Below the pieces are notes generated by a model. That model was not told the DNA's origin, ran no database searches, and saw only the letters and a list, made by a program, of their open reading frames with translations. A stretch of 64,000 bases of DNA from Vishniacozyma victoriae (Eukaryota; Basidiomycota; Tremellomycetes; Tremellales; Bulleribasidiaceae): NCBI GenBank assembly GCA_017654735.1, contig JADPYG010000088.1, positions 806,001-870,000 on the forward strand, given 5' to 3'. A program made the position numbers and the translations under genes. This document shows positions 43,701 to 54,816 of the stretch, in pieces. Position 1 is the stretch's first letter. The number at the start of each line of letters is the position of its first letter.

Positions 43701-45704
43701 GCCGACATGGACTTTTCAAGTTGGAGGTGACCAACACTATCATCCCCGGGAGTACTATCTCGCGCTCTCCTCATGTCCAATGATTGGCCCTCGCTCAATT
43801 GACTTCGATCCGCCAGCTGAGCAAGGACATCAACCTCTTCCACTTCAATCCCAGCATCTTGCAGTAATCCCTTCATCCTGTTGACTTCGTCCCTCCAAGC
43901 CTCTGCTTCTCTTGCTAAATCAGCATTACTTTCCAGTAACTGCTTGTTCATCGCATTGAGGTGTTTATGGATCTTGACACCATCAACCCTCGAGTCGGCG
44001 ATGCCTCTCAAGGACCCGCCGGGCGAGTTTTGCGAAACGTTTCCTGGAAGAAGGATATTCGGGAAAGAGGTATTACCCCTCATAATGCCAGAGGTGAAGT
44101 GCGAAGCCCTTTTGTCCGAGGTCAAATCCGCTGATGATGCAACCGATACGAACGAGTCGTTGATGGAAGCATCGACGCCCAGGTAGGATCGACCAGGAGT
44201 AGCCGTTCCCCGTTGCGATCCGGATGTGCCTTCCTCAGCTATAGACTCAGAGGCGGGTGCCATGGAGACACGACGTAAAGGGTGGGGTGTTCCTCTTCCA
44301 ATCGCCCGTGGCGTCCTAGCGGGAATACCAGTCGAGCTGAGTACGGCAAGGACATGGCTTTTGCGCCTTTCTGCGTCATCGAGTGGAGCACGAGGGGTGG
44401 TTAGGTTTTCGTATTTCGAATGCTGGCCCATTGGAGTTGGGGTGAACGGGTGCGAAGGAGCTGTCGAGTGGGTAGTGGTGATATCGTGCGTGCCCGACAT
44501 GGCTGATGTCTGGCCAAAGAATTTGGGTGTGTTGCTCTGAGTTACTGCATCTCGAGCAACGCCAGGTGTCGAGAATTGGACATGAGATTGGGTGTTTCTT
44601 TCAGGCGAGCGATATGTCCCGTTCTCCTCATCCAAACCATTCTGATCCGTAGATTGCTCAGTGTACTGGGCTTGGTAGTCGTAGGTCATGTTGTCGGTAT
44701 GCTCCTGTTGATCCTGCCCTTCATCATCCGTCACTTCGTAGTCACTTTGCCCATCCTGGCCATGCGGTCGAGGAGTAGCGATAGCAATGCGTCTCGATGG
44801 TCCCTCGGGGGTAGTAGCACCGCCACTGGTATCGGGATGCGAGACTTCGCTTCGGGTCAGACTTGGAATCCGATCAGTCTGGACGATAGTTTGGGGTGGT
44901 GACGAGGCGGCAGTGGTGGTCGCTGCTTCGGTCGAAGTATCTTGCAGCCCCTCGAATTGAGTGGATCGCCTCTTTGACCTTTCTAGATTGACATGACTGA
45001 CGGTCAAACGTTTGACAGCAGGGGATTCTGTTCCGGTAAACGCAGATGCCGATCTATTCAGTCGCTACCTATCAGCCAAGTCCACAAAATGGGAACCTAC
45101 CGCAGAAGCATCATTCAATGGCACAGATCTCTCACTCCCCAAATCCTCATCATCTAGCGGTATCTCTTCACCTGAAAAACTTCGACTCATCTCCCCAGGC
45201 GTCTGCCATTTTGCGGAAGATATTCTCGTACTATTGCCCAGCTCGCGAGTCCCACTGCGTGTCATTTCTGTTCTTGAGCGACCTAGAGACCTTGATTTGG
45301 AGCCGTAGTTGGGTGTAGATGTCACTGCTGACGATGGTGCGAATGATCCCGGGGTTTGAGAAGCGGAGTGGTCGAGCGGCGGGAAAGGTGATCCGTTCGT
45401 GGTAGACTGATCCGACATTGTTTGTGATGTTGATGGCAAGTGAGCTTGGCGTAGGGGATGTGGGGTCGCAAAATCATGCTGGTGATCAGTCAGATCCAAA
45501 CAAGTCGACGTGAATACGCACAGCTTCACTGTTGTCGGCTTGCTCTACTGAACGCTCATCCTCAGTCTGATCCACTTCACTATCGTAATCCATATCATGC
45601 GAGAAACTGGGTAAAGACGGTAGTTCGACATCTTCAAGTTGTTGAACCCTCTTGAGAACTCTCTCTGGTGTCTCTCCAAATGCCATACCGGCAAGAGTTG
45701 TCAT
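40770..45704 (-). CDS. PCP1: spindle pole body coiled-coil protein with PACT domain (Pcp1/Spc110/pericentrin type)
   Basis: Exons 45704-45522, 45478-45101, 45064-42452, 42407-42136, 42091-41818, 41775-41240, 41197-40904 and 40860-40770 give 1546 residues. The N-terminal about 450 residues are Ser/Thr/Pro-rich with many minimal CDK sites (for example SFAPSSAVTSTPNYGS, KTPKTPGP). Heptad coiled coil runs from about 480 to 1400. The end carries a PACT-type centrosomal targeting region: AQIRYLKAKFTRESTFRNGL, VQKRYLLLMIGG, then AKQWREEV. ILKAQLEFLQDELKNANDQL ahead of it is also typical. Such proteins anchor gamma-tubulin complexes at the spindle pole body and bind calmodulin. An ACGCG element lies 55 bp before the ATG. 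Confidence 0.88.
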
Positions 45705-46058
45705 TGCGATTTGAGGTGTAGGTGGTTGAATGATTATCGGTTGTTGTTGTCAACAAAGTCAGTCGCGTCAATGATAGGCACCAGTAGCGTAGGCTCAGGC
45801 ACAGTGTGATAGGCGCAAGTAGGATACTGGGAGATAATCAATAAAATGACAGGCGATATATGTCACGTGATTCCTTGATGATCTCTTCCTTTTCGGGCAA
45901 GATCGCATTGGATGGTTAATGGTTAAATCAAAGACAACATCCGTCATTACAACTACATATACACCTCGTATCACTATACTATGCTGGATATATACCAGCA
46001 ATAAACATACATAACAACAGCAACTACATCAATAAACAATAAAACAACAACAGGCGCA
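45705..46058. promoter_or_regulatory. divergent promoter PCP1 / FZO1
   Basis: These 354 bp lie between the two starts. The PCP1 side holds the ACGCG element (45759-45768). The FZO1 side has an A/C-rich leader with CAACAACAGC-type repeats (46013-46058). Confidence 0.55.
45759..45768 (-). promoter_or_regulatory. ACGCGACTGA element upstream of PCP1
   Basis: Third copy of the 10-mer seen upstream of MPS1 and the membrane-protein gene, in the same orientation relative to PCP1 and 55 bp before its ATG. Confidence 0.45.
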
Positions 46059-48758
46059 ATGCAGCCATTCCATTACCCCTCTTCATCTAGACCCGCCACT
46101 CCCGATTCACCCCGCTTCGAAAAGGAATCTCATATGGGATCGGATCTAGCAATGAGGCAAATGCGACAGGAGGCCGATGAGGCTGTCAAGGCGTATGAGG
46201 AGACTAGGGATAGGTGCGTTCATTCACAAGTATCATGAGAGTCATACTGATTTTTAGACTCGGTGATGGAATTATCAAGACAGAGTATTTGCTCGGAGAC
46301 ATGATTAATCAGAACAAGGAGAACAACCCTTTTAGATATCCTAGCGTTCGCCGATCTATCGAGAAGACAGAGCCGTCTACCTCTTCTTGTGAGTACAGGT
46401 TTACCTAGAAAGTGTGCTTGCTGACATTCAGCTTCCCGACCTCTTGCCAAGCGAACCATGACCTATGCCGACGATCCCCATCAGAGCATCCCAGTCACGC
46501 TCAACACCGCCCCAGGTCCACGTCAAATGATGAAACGATCATTCACCACTGCGCCCGGACCCCAGGTCACCACCGAGACCGAGTCACAGGAGGACGAAGA
46601 GATTTTCTCCACCCTCAAGCTCGATCTTAGTATGGGTGCCGCGAAAAGCGGTAAAGCTATCATCGACAGTCTACAAGAAGGTTCGATCGCCAAGCTACTG
46701 AATGGGAAATTCACTACCGCTCTCGATCACCTCGCCGCGTTACAAAAGCGAATCCATGATCCTCAATCTAGGGTGCTCGTAACTGGTGATTTGAATGCTG
46801 GAAAATCGACATTGGTCAATGCCCTGCTCCGACGTGACGAGTTTATGCCTACGGATGAACAGCCTTCGACGACTCGATTCGTCGAGGTCATTAGCGCAAA
46901 GGAGAATGACGACAAGGAAGAGATCCACATCATTGACAAAGCGGCAAAGTATGACGTATCCGACAAGTCTACCTACACCACCGAGTCAATCAAGAAGCTA
47001 GACGAACTCATCAATGACGAGACTGCCGATGCAAACAGTCCCCCACTCCGAGTCTTCCTCAAGAACATGGATAGCGCTTTGGCCCACCCTACCATTCTCC
47101 ACAATGGTGTCGTCGACATCTCGCTCATTGATGCTCCCGGTCTCAACAGGGATTGCATGAAGACTACCGCCAATTTCGCTCGACAAGAAGAGATTGATGT
47201 TATTGTATTTGTCGTCTCTGCCGCCAACCACTTTACGCTATCTGCCAAGGAATTCATCCTCCAGGCCGGACACGAAAAGGCCCACTTGTTCATTGTCGTC
47301 AACCGATTCGATCAGATCAAGGATAAGTCGAAATGTCGACGAATTGTCATGGAGCAAATCAAGCAGCTTTCGCCCGAGTCGTACGAGGAAGCCAAAGATT
47401 TGGTCCACTTTGTCGATTCCGCCAAAGTCGCCATGGGATGTTCCGAAGGTGACGAAGGAGCAGAAGAGATGGATCAGGCATTCGCCCACCTCGAGCAATC
47501 TCTACGATCATTCGTCCTCGTCAACCGATCAAAGTCAAAGCTTGGTCCAGCACAGAACTATGTCACTCGACTACTTGCCGATGTTGAAGTTCTCGCTTCC
47601 ACCAACTCCATCTGGTCGACTCAGAAGCGAGATGCCGCCAGGGCAGAGATCAACAGGATCAAGCCCGTTCTTGCCGATCTACAGAAATGTAGTCAATCTA
47701 TCGAGGATACACTCATGACTGTCGAGGAAGACGTTTCGGACAAATCATCATCCCGAAGTCGTCTTATGCTCGAGACTGCTCTGAACCGAGTCGGTCGTGG
47801 GGAATTCGCCGTTCCAAATGAAAGCCTCCAGATGCCAGCATACTCTGGTCTACTCGGCGCATTCGACTACGCTAAAGCACTACGAAAAGTCTACTTGACC
47901 TCGCTCGATCTCGCTGTCCACCTCGCCGAGCAGGATACACGTGACCTCACTACCGGCGGTGTCGAGCGTATCCTCGCTATTGCCGATCGTGACTTGCCCA
48001 AAGACGTCGAGCGATCTACCAGGATATTCAACTCTGGAGCCATGTTTACAGCACGAAATCCAAAACTCGGTCGACGACAGTCCGGTATCCAGGCTGTCGG
48101 TCTCTCACTCGCTACCCAGGGTCAACTTGTCGAGGTCAACCTATCCGACATTTTCGATATCCAGCACCACATCTTCCTTGCTCGATCTCACCTCCCTTCT
48201 GCTACTCAGGCATCTTCATCCCGTGAACTCATCCCTCGTATGGGAGAGATGACCGGTGTTGGAGCCGCTTCGCTAGCTGTTGGAGCCTTTACATTGGGAG
48301 GTAAAGCACTCGGTATCAACGCCCTCATTGACGGTCTTGTCCGAGTTTCCGACCTAGCTACCAACCCCTTGACTCGACGATGGATCGGTCCAGCTATCGG
48401 TATCCTAGCCGTTGGAGCAGTAGGATACATCATCTACGATCTCCCTCAGTCCATCCCTCGAAATGTTGGTCGATCAATCCAATCTACCCTCTCGACCACA
48501 TCAGGCCAAGGTGGTGATAACGAAGCGATCCCATTCACAGATTACCACGCACAGAGAATGGGCAAGGAATCACGTAAAGTCTTGAGGCTCATTGCTTGGG
48601 ATACACGAGAAAGGTTCAATGGAGCTGTCAACCAGAGGAGGGAATTGGTCAGGGAGAGTGAAAAGGTAGAAAAGGCAGCTAGAGAGGCTCTTGAGTTCTT
48701 TGCTGGTGTCGAGACTAGGGTAGAGGAGATTAGGGGGGTTGTAAATGTCAAGGTCTAG
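46059..48758 (+). CDS. FZO1: mitofusin, mitochondrial outer-membrane fusion GTPase
   Basis: Exons 46059-46213, 46258-46388 and 46432-48758 give 870 residues. The dynamin-family GTPase motifs are intact: P-loop GDLNAGKS from G214, switch PSTTRFVE, DAPGLN, and VNRFDQIKDKSKCRR. After helical repeats, two closely spaced hydrophobic stretches (GVGAASLAVGAFTLGGKALG and IGPAIGILAVGAVGYIIYD) form the hairpin anchor in the outer membrane, with a C-terminal coiled coil (ESEKVEKAAREALEFFAG). Size and layout match yeast Fzo1 (855 residues). It drives outer-membrane fusion and is normally turned over through ubiquitin ligases. The ATG at 46059 starts a 100-residue polar N-terminal region. Confidence 0.96.
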
Positions 48759-49071
48759 ACTGCGAGCGAGGCGAGCGATAGTGAGCCTTAGCGAGCTGGA
48801 CGAAGAGGCGGAACAGGAGCAGAAGATGTAACGAAGAACCCAAAGTATTGTATCCATTTCAGAATCAGAACCAGATTGCCAATTAGTAATACACCGTATC
48901 TATGTCTACCGAGCGATTTGATGCTCTCGATGAATTATGTACCTCTCAGTACCAGCCATGTTCAGTCTCTAACAGTAATCGTACAATCAACCAAGAGGAA
49001 CCAAATCGGATGACGCAAATATCCCCCACCCTCGCACTGCACTACCTTCTCTACCTCTCGATAATTTAACG
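48759..49071. other. intergenic between FZO1 and DOA1-like gene
   Basis: These 313 bp hold the FZO1 3' flank, with a GAGCGAGGCGAGCG run right after the stop, and the presumed promoter of the WD40 gene. No further signal was recognised. Confidence 0.45.
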
Positions 49072-50772
49072 ATGAAGGATCCATTATACAAATTATCCCA
49101 AGAACTGAATCCCCCACATCAATCAGATGTTAAAGCTGTAATACCCTTACCTGGTGGTAGAATAGCCACAGCATCAAGAGATCAGAGTGTTGGAATTTGG
49201 AAGTTTGGCGAGGTCAGTCCTTACTCCGTCTCCCTGCTTCTCTTTGGGATGTGAGTTCTGGCTTATGATAGTCGTCATATCAACTCGAAGGATTGTTGAG
49301 TGGTCATGGAGCATATGTGAACTCCCTAGCTCATATCCCGGCACATAATGGGGATGGTACGCCCCCTTCCCTACTGCCATACGCAAGCTAATTCAGAAGA
49401 AGAGTACATAGCATCAGGAGGAAACTCTTCCGTCATCCTCCTCCATTCCCTCAATCCCCGCCAAGGCGAGCATAAACTAGATCCAGAACCCCGACACGCT
49501 CTAATCGGTCACTCATTAAATGTATCCACCTTAGAATATTCGATCAAAAGGCAGAGATTAATTAGTGGATCCTGGGATAAGACTGCTAGGATCTGGTCGA
49601 GGTCTAACACTGAGGAGAAAGATGGACAGGGATGGGTATGTGAGACCGTATTGGAAGAACATGAAGAAGCTGTCTGGGGGGTTCTTGCGATTGATAGTGG
49701 ACCGAGTGATGGGTGCTGGTTGACTTCTTCTGGTATGTCCCCGAGAACTATTATTGGTGATACTGATGAGATCAGCGGACCGAGGGATATATCTATGGAA
49801 CGCAGAGGGAGGTTTATTGAAACGATTCAAAGGTTCCCCGGAACCTGCCCGGGGCTTGTCTCATTTGATTGACGGGACTGGATTCGCGAGTGCTTGTAAT
49901 GATGGGTAAGTTCACACTTTCCTTCTCCTTCTCCTTCTTTATCACCCAAGATCGAAAATCGCCTCGTTCTTCCCCCACACTTACAGCTGTTGAATGAGGC
50001 GTACTTCCAGTGCCATGCTGAACAGCAGGATCGTTAGGAAGTGGGACTGGTCAGGACATGTTGTAGCTGAATTGAGGGGCCATACGGATTACGTCTACTC
50101 CGTTGCTATCGGTACTGGCGACAAAGCGAGATTACTATCGTGCGGAGAGGATCACTCAGCTGTACGTCCATCTCATACTATAGAACATTACTGACGGGTC
50201 AGAGGATATGGCAAGGTGAGCCCAGCTCGTAAGCAGGACTAATGTCAGACGACGGAAGCTCCGAGATAATGTTGCACCCCTGCCAGACTGTCTGGACGGT
50301 CGGTCAGTTGGTAAATGGGGATGTCATTACCGGCGGATCAGATGGGAAAGTAAGGATATGGACGAGGGATGAGGGCCGTTATGCTACCGCAGATGTCCGA
50401 GAGGTGAGTACAAGCTTGACCCGGATGAGCTGATGATAGACATACGAGGCGAGAGTAGCGGAGGGCATGAAGAATTACAAACCAAGTATAGGCAGTGCTG
50501 CCCAGACGGGTCAAACAGAACCAATTACCATCGACATCGATATCAGGTATGTCTCTCTACCTCGTGATTAGGATGAAGCTAACGAGTAGCGATGATGCCC
50601 CTCCTATCCCACTTGTTTTCAATCCCGGAGGTATGTGATCTTATAGCGGTATATCTCCCGCTGACGAATAGATGATGCTCGAGAAGTAGCGCACCGCTTC
50701 GGAACAGAACATGGGATGTCGGACAACTACATAAATCAAATCGAGGCTTTCATCCGAGCCCATATCAGTTGA
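49072..50772 (+). CDS. DOA1: DOA1/PLAA-like WD40-PFU protein lacking the PUL domain
   Basis: Exons 49072-49212, 49272-49356, 49397-49732, 49776-49905, 50026-50161, 50203-50215, 50249-50403, 50440-50546, 50590-50630 and 50672-50772 give 414 residues. The propeller has DVKAVIPLPGGRIATASRDQ, SGSWDKTARIW, LRGHTDYVYSVA and VITGGSDGKVRIW. A ubiquitin-binding PFU part follows: TIDIDISDDAPPIPLVFNPG, then DDAREVAHRFGTEHGMSDNY and IEAFIRAH. The protein stops there, whereas Doa1/PLAA (about 715-795 residues) continues into the PUL domain that binds Cdc48/p97. No PUL-like frame follows. One exon is 13 nt. The protein may bind ubiquitin without Cdc48, or PUL may have been lost. Confidence 0.85.
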
Positions 50773-50887
50773 TGTACGCAACTATAGATATCTAGACCGC
50801 TTGGACACCATGTACTCGCTCACACCAATTGTTTTGATCTATGTATTGTATGCATTTATGAAGATCTAGGCAAGCTAGGCACTATGC

Positions 50888-51473
50888 CTAGCTCCCTCGG
50901 TAGGTTGTATAACTCCATGGACTGACTAATAATGGAATATGGTAATGCTGGGACGGATCCGAGTAATTGAATGTAATCTATCATCAGCCCTCGGTCTTCC
51001 CTTCCGAGTTTTACAAGAGCAAAGAAATGACTTACCTCCACGAAAGGGTACAATGTCTTGACGCCCTGCTTTGTAAAGTACTCGCCGGTGTGGAAGTTCA
51101 ATTTATACACTCCTGTTGATAATTTCATAGATGGATCCAAGAGGGAAGTACATCGTCCATCCTTATCTGTTTGTCTATCCGTCAGCCCTTGTCCCGACTC
51201 TGCAGCAGTCTGGCATATTGGATCAAGCCGAGGATCGATCAACCTTGGGGATGATTGATAGGAAACCTGAAGGACCTACCCTGTTGCGAGCGATTTTGGG
51301 AAATCCTGAGGCGACGAATCTAATGCATCTAGACTGATGACTTCTATCGTCACAGTAACCCCTTCAGCGGGTTTCCCAATTGAAGAATCCAGTACTGTCT
51401 ATCAGCAACTGCCCTTCTCTGTTCACTCGAAGTGATTGGACCTACTATGACAAGTAATCGGTGATTTAGACAT
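50888..51473 (-). CDS. 5-hydroxyisourate hydrolase (transthyretin-like)
   Basis: Exons 51473-51446, 51394-51280, 51174-51036 and 50977-50888 give 123 residues. Family motifs are complete: ITCHILDSSIGKPAEGV at the N terminus, QTDKDGRC, GVYKLNF, YPFVEITF, QHYHIPLLVSPWSYTTYRGS at the end. The C-terminal YRGS tetrapeptide and the three active-site positions (H9, the Arg in DGRC, the His in HYHIP) identify HIUase rather than transthyretin. It hydrolyses 5-hydroxyisourate in urate breakdown to allantoin. Splicing the last intron is essential, since reading through loses the signature. Intron 2 is long for this genome at 105 nt. No C-terminal peroxisomal signal is present. Confidence 0.95.
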
Positions 51474-51871
51474 GATAATGTAAAGACAGATCAATCAGAA
51501 AGTAGTGTTAATTAGCGCAATCAACAGCCCCTTAGAATACTACGATGATCGCCCGGTTGATTCGGGATACAAGTACACCTTGTGGAGACTCCACCTCCAC
51601 TCTTCCCCACGTGCTTTCTAGACTTGGAGCATGTAATTACGCCGGTGAGCATATAGGGTAAAATGACGCCTCCTCTCCCTATCTCATGCTTATGCTCATC
51701 ATAGTTATGTCCATGTACTTGGTCTGATCATTCTTGTCTACCTGTATTCATCTTGGCGGTCTCTCATTATTCTATTCGGCAACATAGCAAGACCTTGAAG
51801 AGCACACACACACACACGGCAGACAACGCCCAATCCCTCACTTCAACCCCTATTCGACATTTTCCGAAATC
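51474..51871. promoter_or_regulatory. divergent promoter HIUase / RING protein
   Basis: These 398 bp lie between two divergent starts. The RING side has a short CA repeat (ACACACACACACAC near 51804-51817). No recognised operator was seen. Confidence 0.45.
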
Positions 51872-53333
51872 ATGGAGTCAGCTAATCCCGCTGGTACGTA
51901 GATTCCGTTCATCCGCTATTCTCATCAGTGTGAATAAAGATTGACGGAACAGTAACATCTCCCACATCCCCAACGTCCCCAAGGGTCAGGTTTACGAATA
52001 ACCCACCACCCTCGCCTGGCGGTAGTACCCGTACAACTACGGGACCACCAAAATCAGCAATGTCCCAAACACAGTCACAAGCCACTCCGACGGGGATGGT
52101 CAAGCCTAGAGCTCCTAGGGTGATTAGAACATTTGAAGAGATTGATAGGATCGTACCGAGAGAGGAGTGGTATGAAGAGTTGGAATGTGGAATGTGAGTA
52201 ATCCCTTCTCAGTAGAAAGTCGATTGACAGAGCTGACGGTAGATGTTCTCACATATTGTAAGCTGGCGTTTCCATGTCAAAGGCTCATTAGCTGATATAT
52301 AGGGGTGCACCTCAGGGACTGGTTCCATGCGGGTAAGTCACCCGTAGCTAGCCCAAGAAGGAGCTGACAATCAGCCACTCGTTCTGTGGCCCATGTGCCT
52401 GGACATGGATCAAAGTCAACCATGTACAACCCTTACTTTTGTAACGAGTAACACCGGAGCTGATAGTAGCAACTCACATGCCCCGCGTGCCGTGTACCCG
52501 TCAACGAGACTATCCCATTGATACCAAATATCGTAGTTGATCAGATTATCGATCGGAAACTCGCTGGACTACCTGATGGGAAAGAGAAAGAGGGGCATGT
52601 TTTAGAGCGGGAGACTAAGGCTGCGTATGTCTTTTCCTCCTTCAATTTACAAGCCCTCCTGACCAGTAGTGATTGGAAAGTTCTCCAATCATCCCTTGTT
52701 CCACCTAAACCACCACCTGCACGTCGAACTGGCCGAGCTATGGAAGTGCTCAATAACCTTTTCGAACCCATGCCGCACCACCGTCCCCGCCGACCAAATC
52801 ACGAAAGACGATCTACAATCGATCACCTCAATTCAGTGGAGGCAGAGGCATTACGTCAAGCAGAGGCTGAACTTGAAGTTGTCGATCCTAGACGGAGAAG
52901 CGCATATGCCGGAATGAGTCTGGCAGCAGCTACAAGGCGGAATATGGAGGACGAAGCGGCATCAAGACCACAATCAGCAGCTAGGCGATTGGCTACCCAG
53001 ACCGTGGGCAATCCCTCTGAACAGAGTATGGCGGGGTATGGACAAGGGGTACCTGGACCAAGTAGACCAAGACTTGAAGCTAGGACCTCATCAACTACGA
53101 CTCTCGAACAGCATCGCATGAGATCGACGACATTGACGAATGATGATAATTATGGAGGTACGAGGGCTAGACCGAGTTTACAAGTTAGGACTGGATCTAC
53201 ATCCGCGATTCCAGCAGAAGGGAGTGGGGTGAGGAGATCGATAACGACTTCGAGGGCGCTTTTGAATAGGCAAGATAGGTATAGAGGGAGTAATAGGGAT
53301 AATGCGGTTTTGGTTGTTTCTGATAGTGATTGA
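51872..53333 (+). CDS. C3HC4 RING-finger protein, likely E3 ubiquitin ligase
   Basis: Exons 51872-51893, 51953-52193, 52243-52257, 52303-52332, 52375-52423, 52470-52624 and 52667-53333 give 392 residues. The RING at about 86-125 is cut by four introns: ELECGICSHI, VPCGHSFCGPCAWTWI, TCPACRVPV, then NETIPLIPN. Exon 3 is only 15 nt and encodes one zinc ligand. The C-terminal two thirds is low complexity (Arg, Ser, Thr, Ala) and ends in an acid-flanked hydrophobic tail, NAVLVVSDSD, that resembles a SUMO-interacting motif. The RING layout is similar to CHFR/Dma-type and PML-like ligases, but no FHA domain precedes it. Intron 52625-52666 is 42 nt and stop-free. Confidence 0.85.
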
Positions 53334-53689
53334 TTGTTGTTGCTGTTGTTGTCTAGTGATTCCTTAAGGTTGTAGAGATGGAGTTTGATCATTTCGAATG
53401 TGGGATTGAGCAATACTTAGGCGGTCATGGATAAATACCATTGCACGACAGAGACGCACTGCACGGTATGGGCTGAGATCGACATATCGACACAGATCTC
53501 CCGAATGCCTAGTCACTGTTCGCATTGGGAGTGTCTCTCCATTATAGCGGTGGCCTAACAAATATGATACATGTGATAATATACGTATATGCAATGCAAT
53601 GAATGTCCGTCGTCGTATCGGACCACTATGGCCGTCGTATCCGCGTGCTATACCAGGAACCTGAATGTCCACCTCGTCGCTTTGCCCCA
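53334..53689. other. convergent intergenic region
   Basis: These 356 bp lie between the stops of the RING gene and GNA1. The left edge has a TTG/TGT-rich stretch (53330-53350). Open frames here carry no protein features; the region is probably two 3' UTRs. Confidence 0.5.
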
Positions 53690-54465
53690 CTAGAGCTTGG
53701 CACTATTTGATCGAGGGATTCCAGTAGGAGCCGGGTCCTCCATATATCGTACCATCTGATACTCCTTGTGCTTGAATCTGTCTGTCAGCCGGTCGATCCA
53801 TACTAGTACGCTGGGCGACATACCCGCACTTCTCGTAGAACGCTACCACATTAGCGAGAGGCCCGTGTAGAAGAGATAGGACATACGGATATTATCCTTA
53901 CTACAGTCCAAAATAATCTTATAACACCCCTGACCCCTCCCTATCGCTTCTAGCGAGTTTATAATCTTCAAACCCAATTTCCGTCCTTGCATAGATTTCG
54001 ATACGGCGATATCTTCAATATGTCCAATGATCCCTCCTCCTCGAGTAAATTTCCGTTCCATGATTATGGATCCTACTGCTACCAACTTCCCGTCAGCTCA
54101 TCACAAAGGAGCCACGGTTGAGGTACTGACTTTATCGGTTGGACGGTGGATTATGCATATTGTGAAATATGTTTGAGGGCATGATTTGAGGTAATTGAAC
54201 GTTTCTATATCTCAGCTCGGACTACCACCAAGGTCTAGTAGCTTACCGCTGAATTTAGATGAGGACATGGTCGGAGCTACAGTCAGGACTGAAAGCAGCT
54301 CGAACAAGCCTCTGGAATGATCATCGTTTGCTAGTGGTCGCAGCTGAAGATCAGCTTTACCTATAGCGTATTGATATAGAGGCTTACCTCGAGATCAGAT
54401 CCGAGGTCCGTGTGACATGATTGAGGGATTGAGGCGGGGTCAAAGATGTATTCGAGAGAGGGCAT
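53690..54465 (-). CDS. GNA1: glucosamine-6-phosphate N-acetyltransferase
   Basis: Exons 54465-54388, 54343-54247, 54204-54131, 54085-53887, 53842-53824 and 53777-53690 give 184 residues. The GNAT core is clear: FELLSVLTVAPTMSSSKF, YLKSCPQTYFTICI, VAVGSIIMERKF, GHIEDIAVSKSMQGRKLGL (acetyl-CoA loop), CYKIILDCSKDN and FYEKCGFKHKEYQMVRYM. It makes N-acetylglucosamine-6-phosphate in the UDP-GlcNAc pathway feeding chitin, GPI anchors and glycoproteins. A 19-nt exon encodes PFYEKCG, and the last acceptor skips an AG beside the branch point; choosing it restores the expected GFKHKEYQM end. Confidence 0.95.
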
Positions 54466-54816
54466 TCTGCAAGGTGATGGCTTCTGAATTGGTATGAATG
54501 GTGGTCTGGTGAGTCGAAGCCGAGTATATATGCTTGAGGATAGGTTGCAAGACTTGAATGAATGCGGTGAAACAACTAGGCTGTCAATAGTCAACTGCCG
54601 CAAGTTGATTGTTGCCCCGCCAAGACAGGACAGAATAGGCGCAGGGGATCGAATCGGTGTCCACGTGTCTTTCCGCAGTTAGGCATGCACGGATCAATTA
54701 GCCGTCGTTGACTTCCCAAGGTTCTCTCGCCGATCACCGACTCACTCACGACTGTATTCTACATCCATCCTTCCAACTGTATCTATAGAGATACATACCT
54801 AGGTACATCCACGGCC
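54466..54816. promoter_or_regulatory. divergent promoter GNA1 / PA-TM-RING
   Basis: These 351 bp lie between two divergent starts. The right side ends in a leader with a repeated ATACATACCTAGGTACAT-like stretch near 54790-54810. No defined operator was recognised. Confidence 0.45.

Noticed and set aside
42389..44902. Plus-strand frames across the spindle pole body gene
   Set aside because: They are shadows opposite a coiled-coil coding region; the minus-strand PACT and coiled-coil protein is clearly the gene.
49906..50025. Alternative exon inside the long DOA1 intron 4 (LLNEAYFQCHAEQ)
   Set aside because: An upstream acceptor at 49986 gives a short frame that runs out of phase with the conserved IVRKWDW block; removing the whole 120 nt joins the WD repeat correctly.
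50978..51035. Read-through version of the HIUase last intron
   Set aside because: It loses the family signature HYHIPLL...YRGS, which appears in full once the intron is removed.
53778..53823. Unspliced C terminus of GNA1 reading through this intron
   Set aside because: The in-frame read-through gives an unrelated tail, while splicing to the second AG restores the conserved GFKHKEYQM ending.
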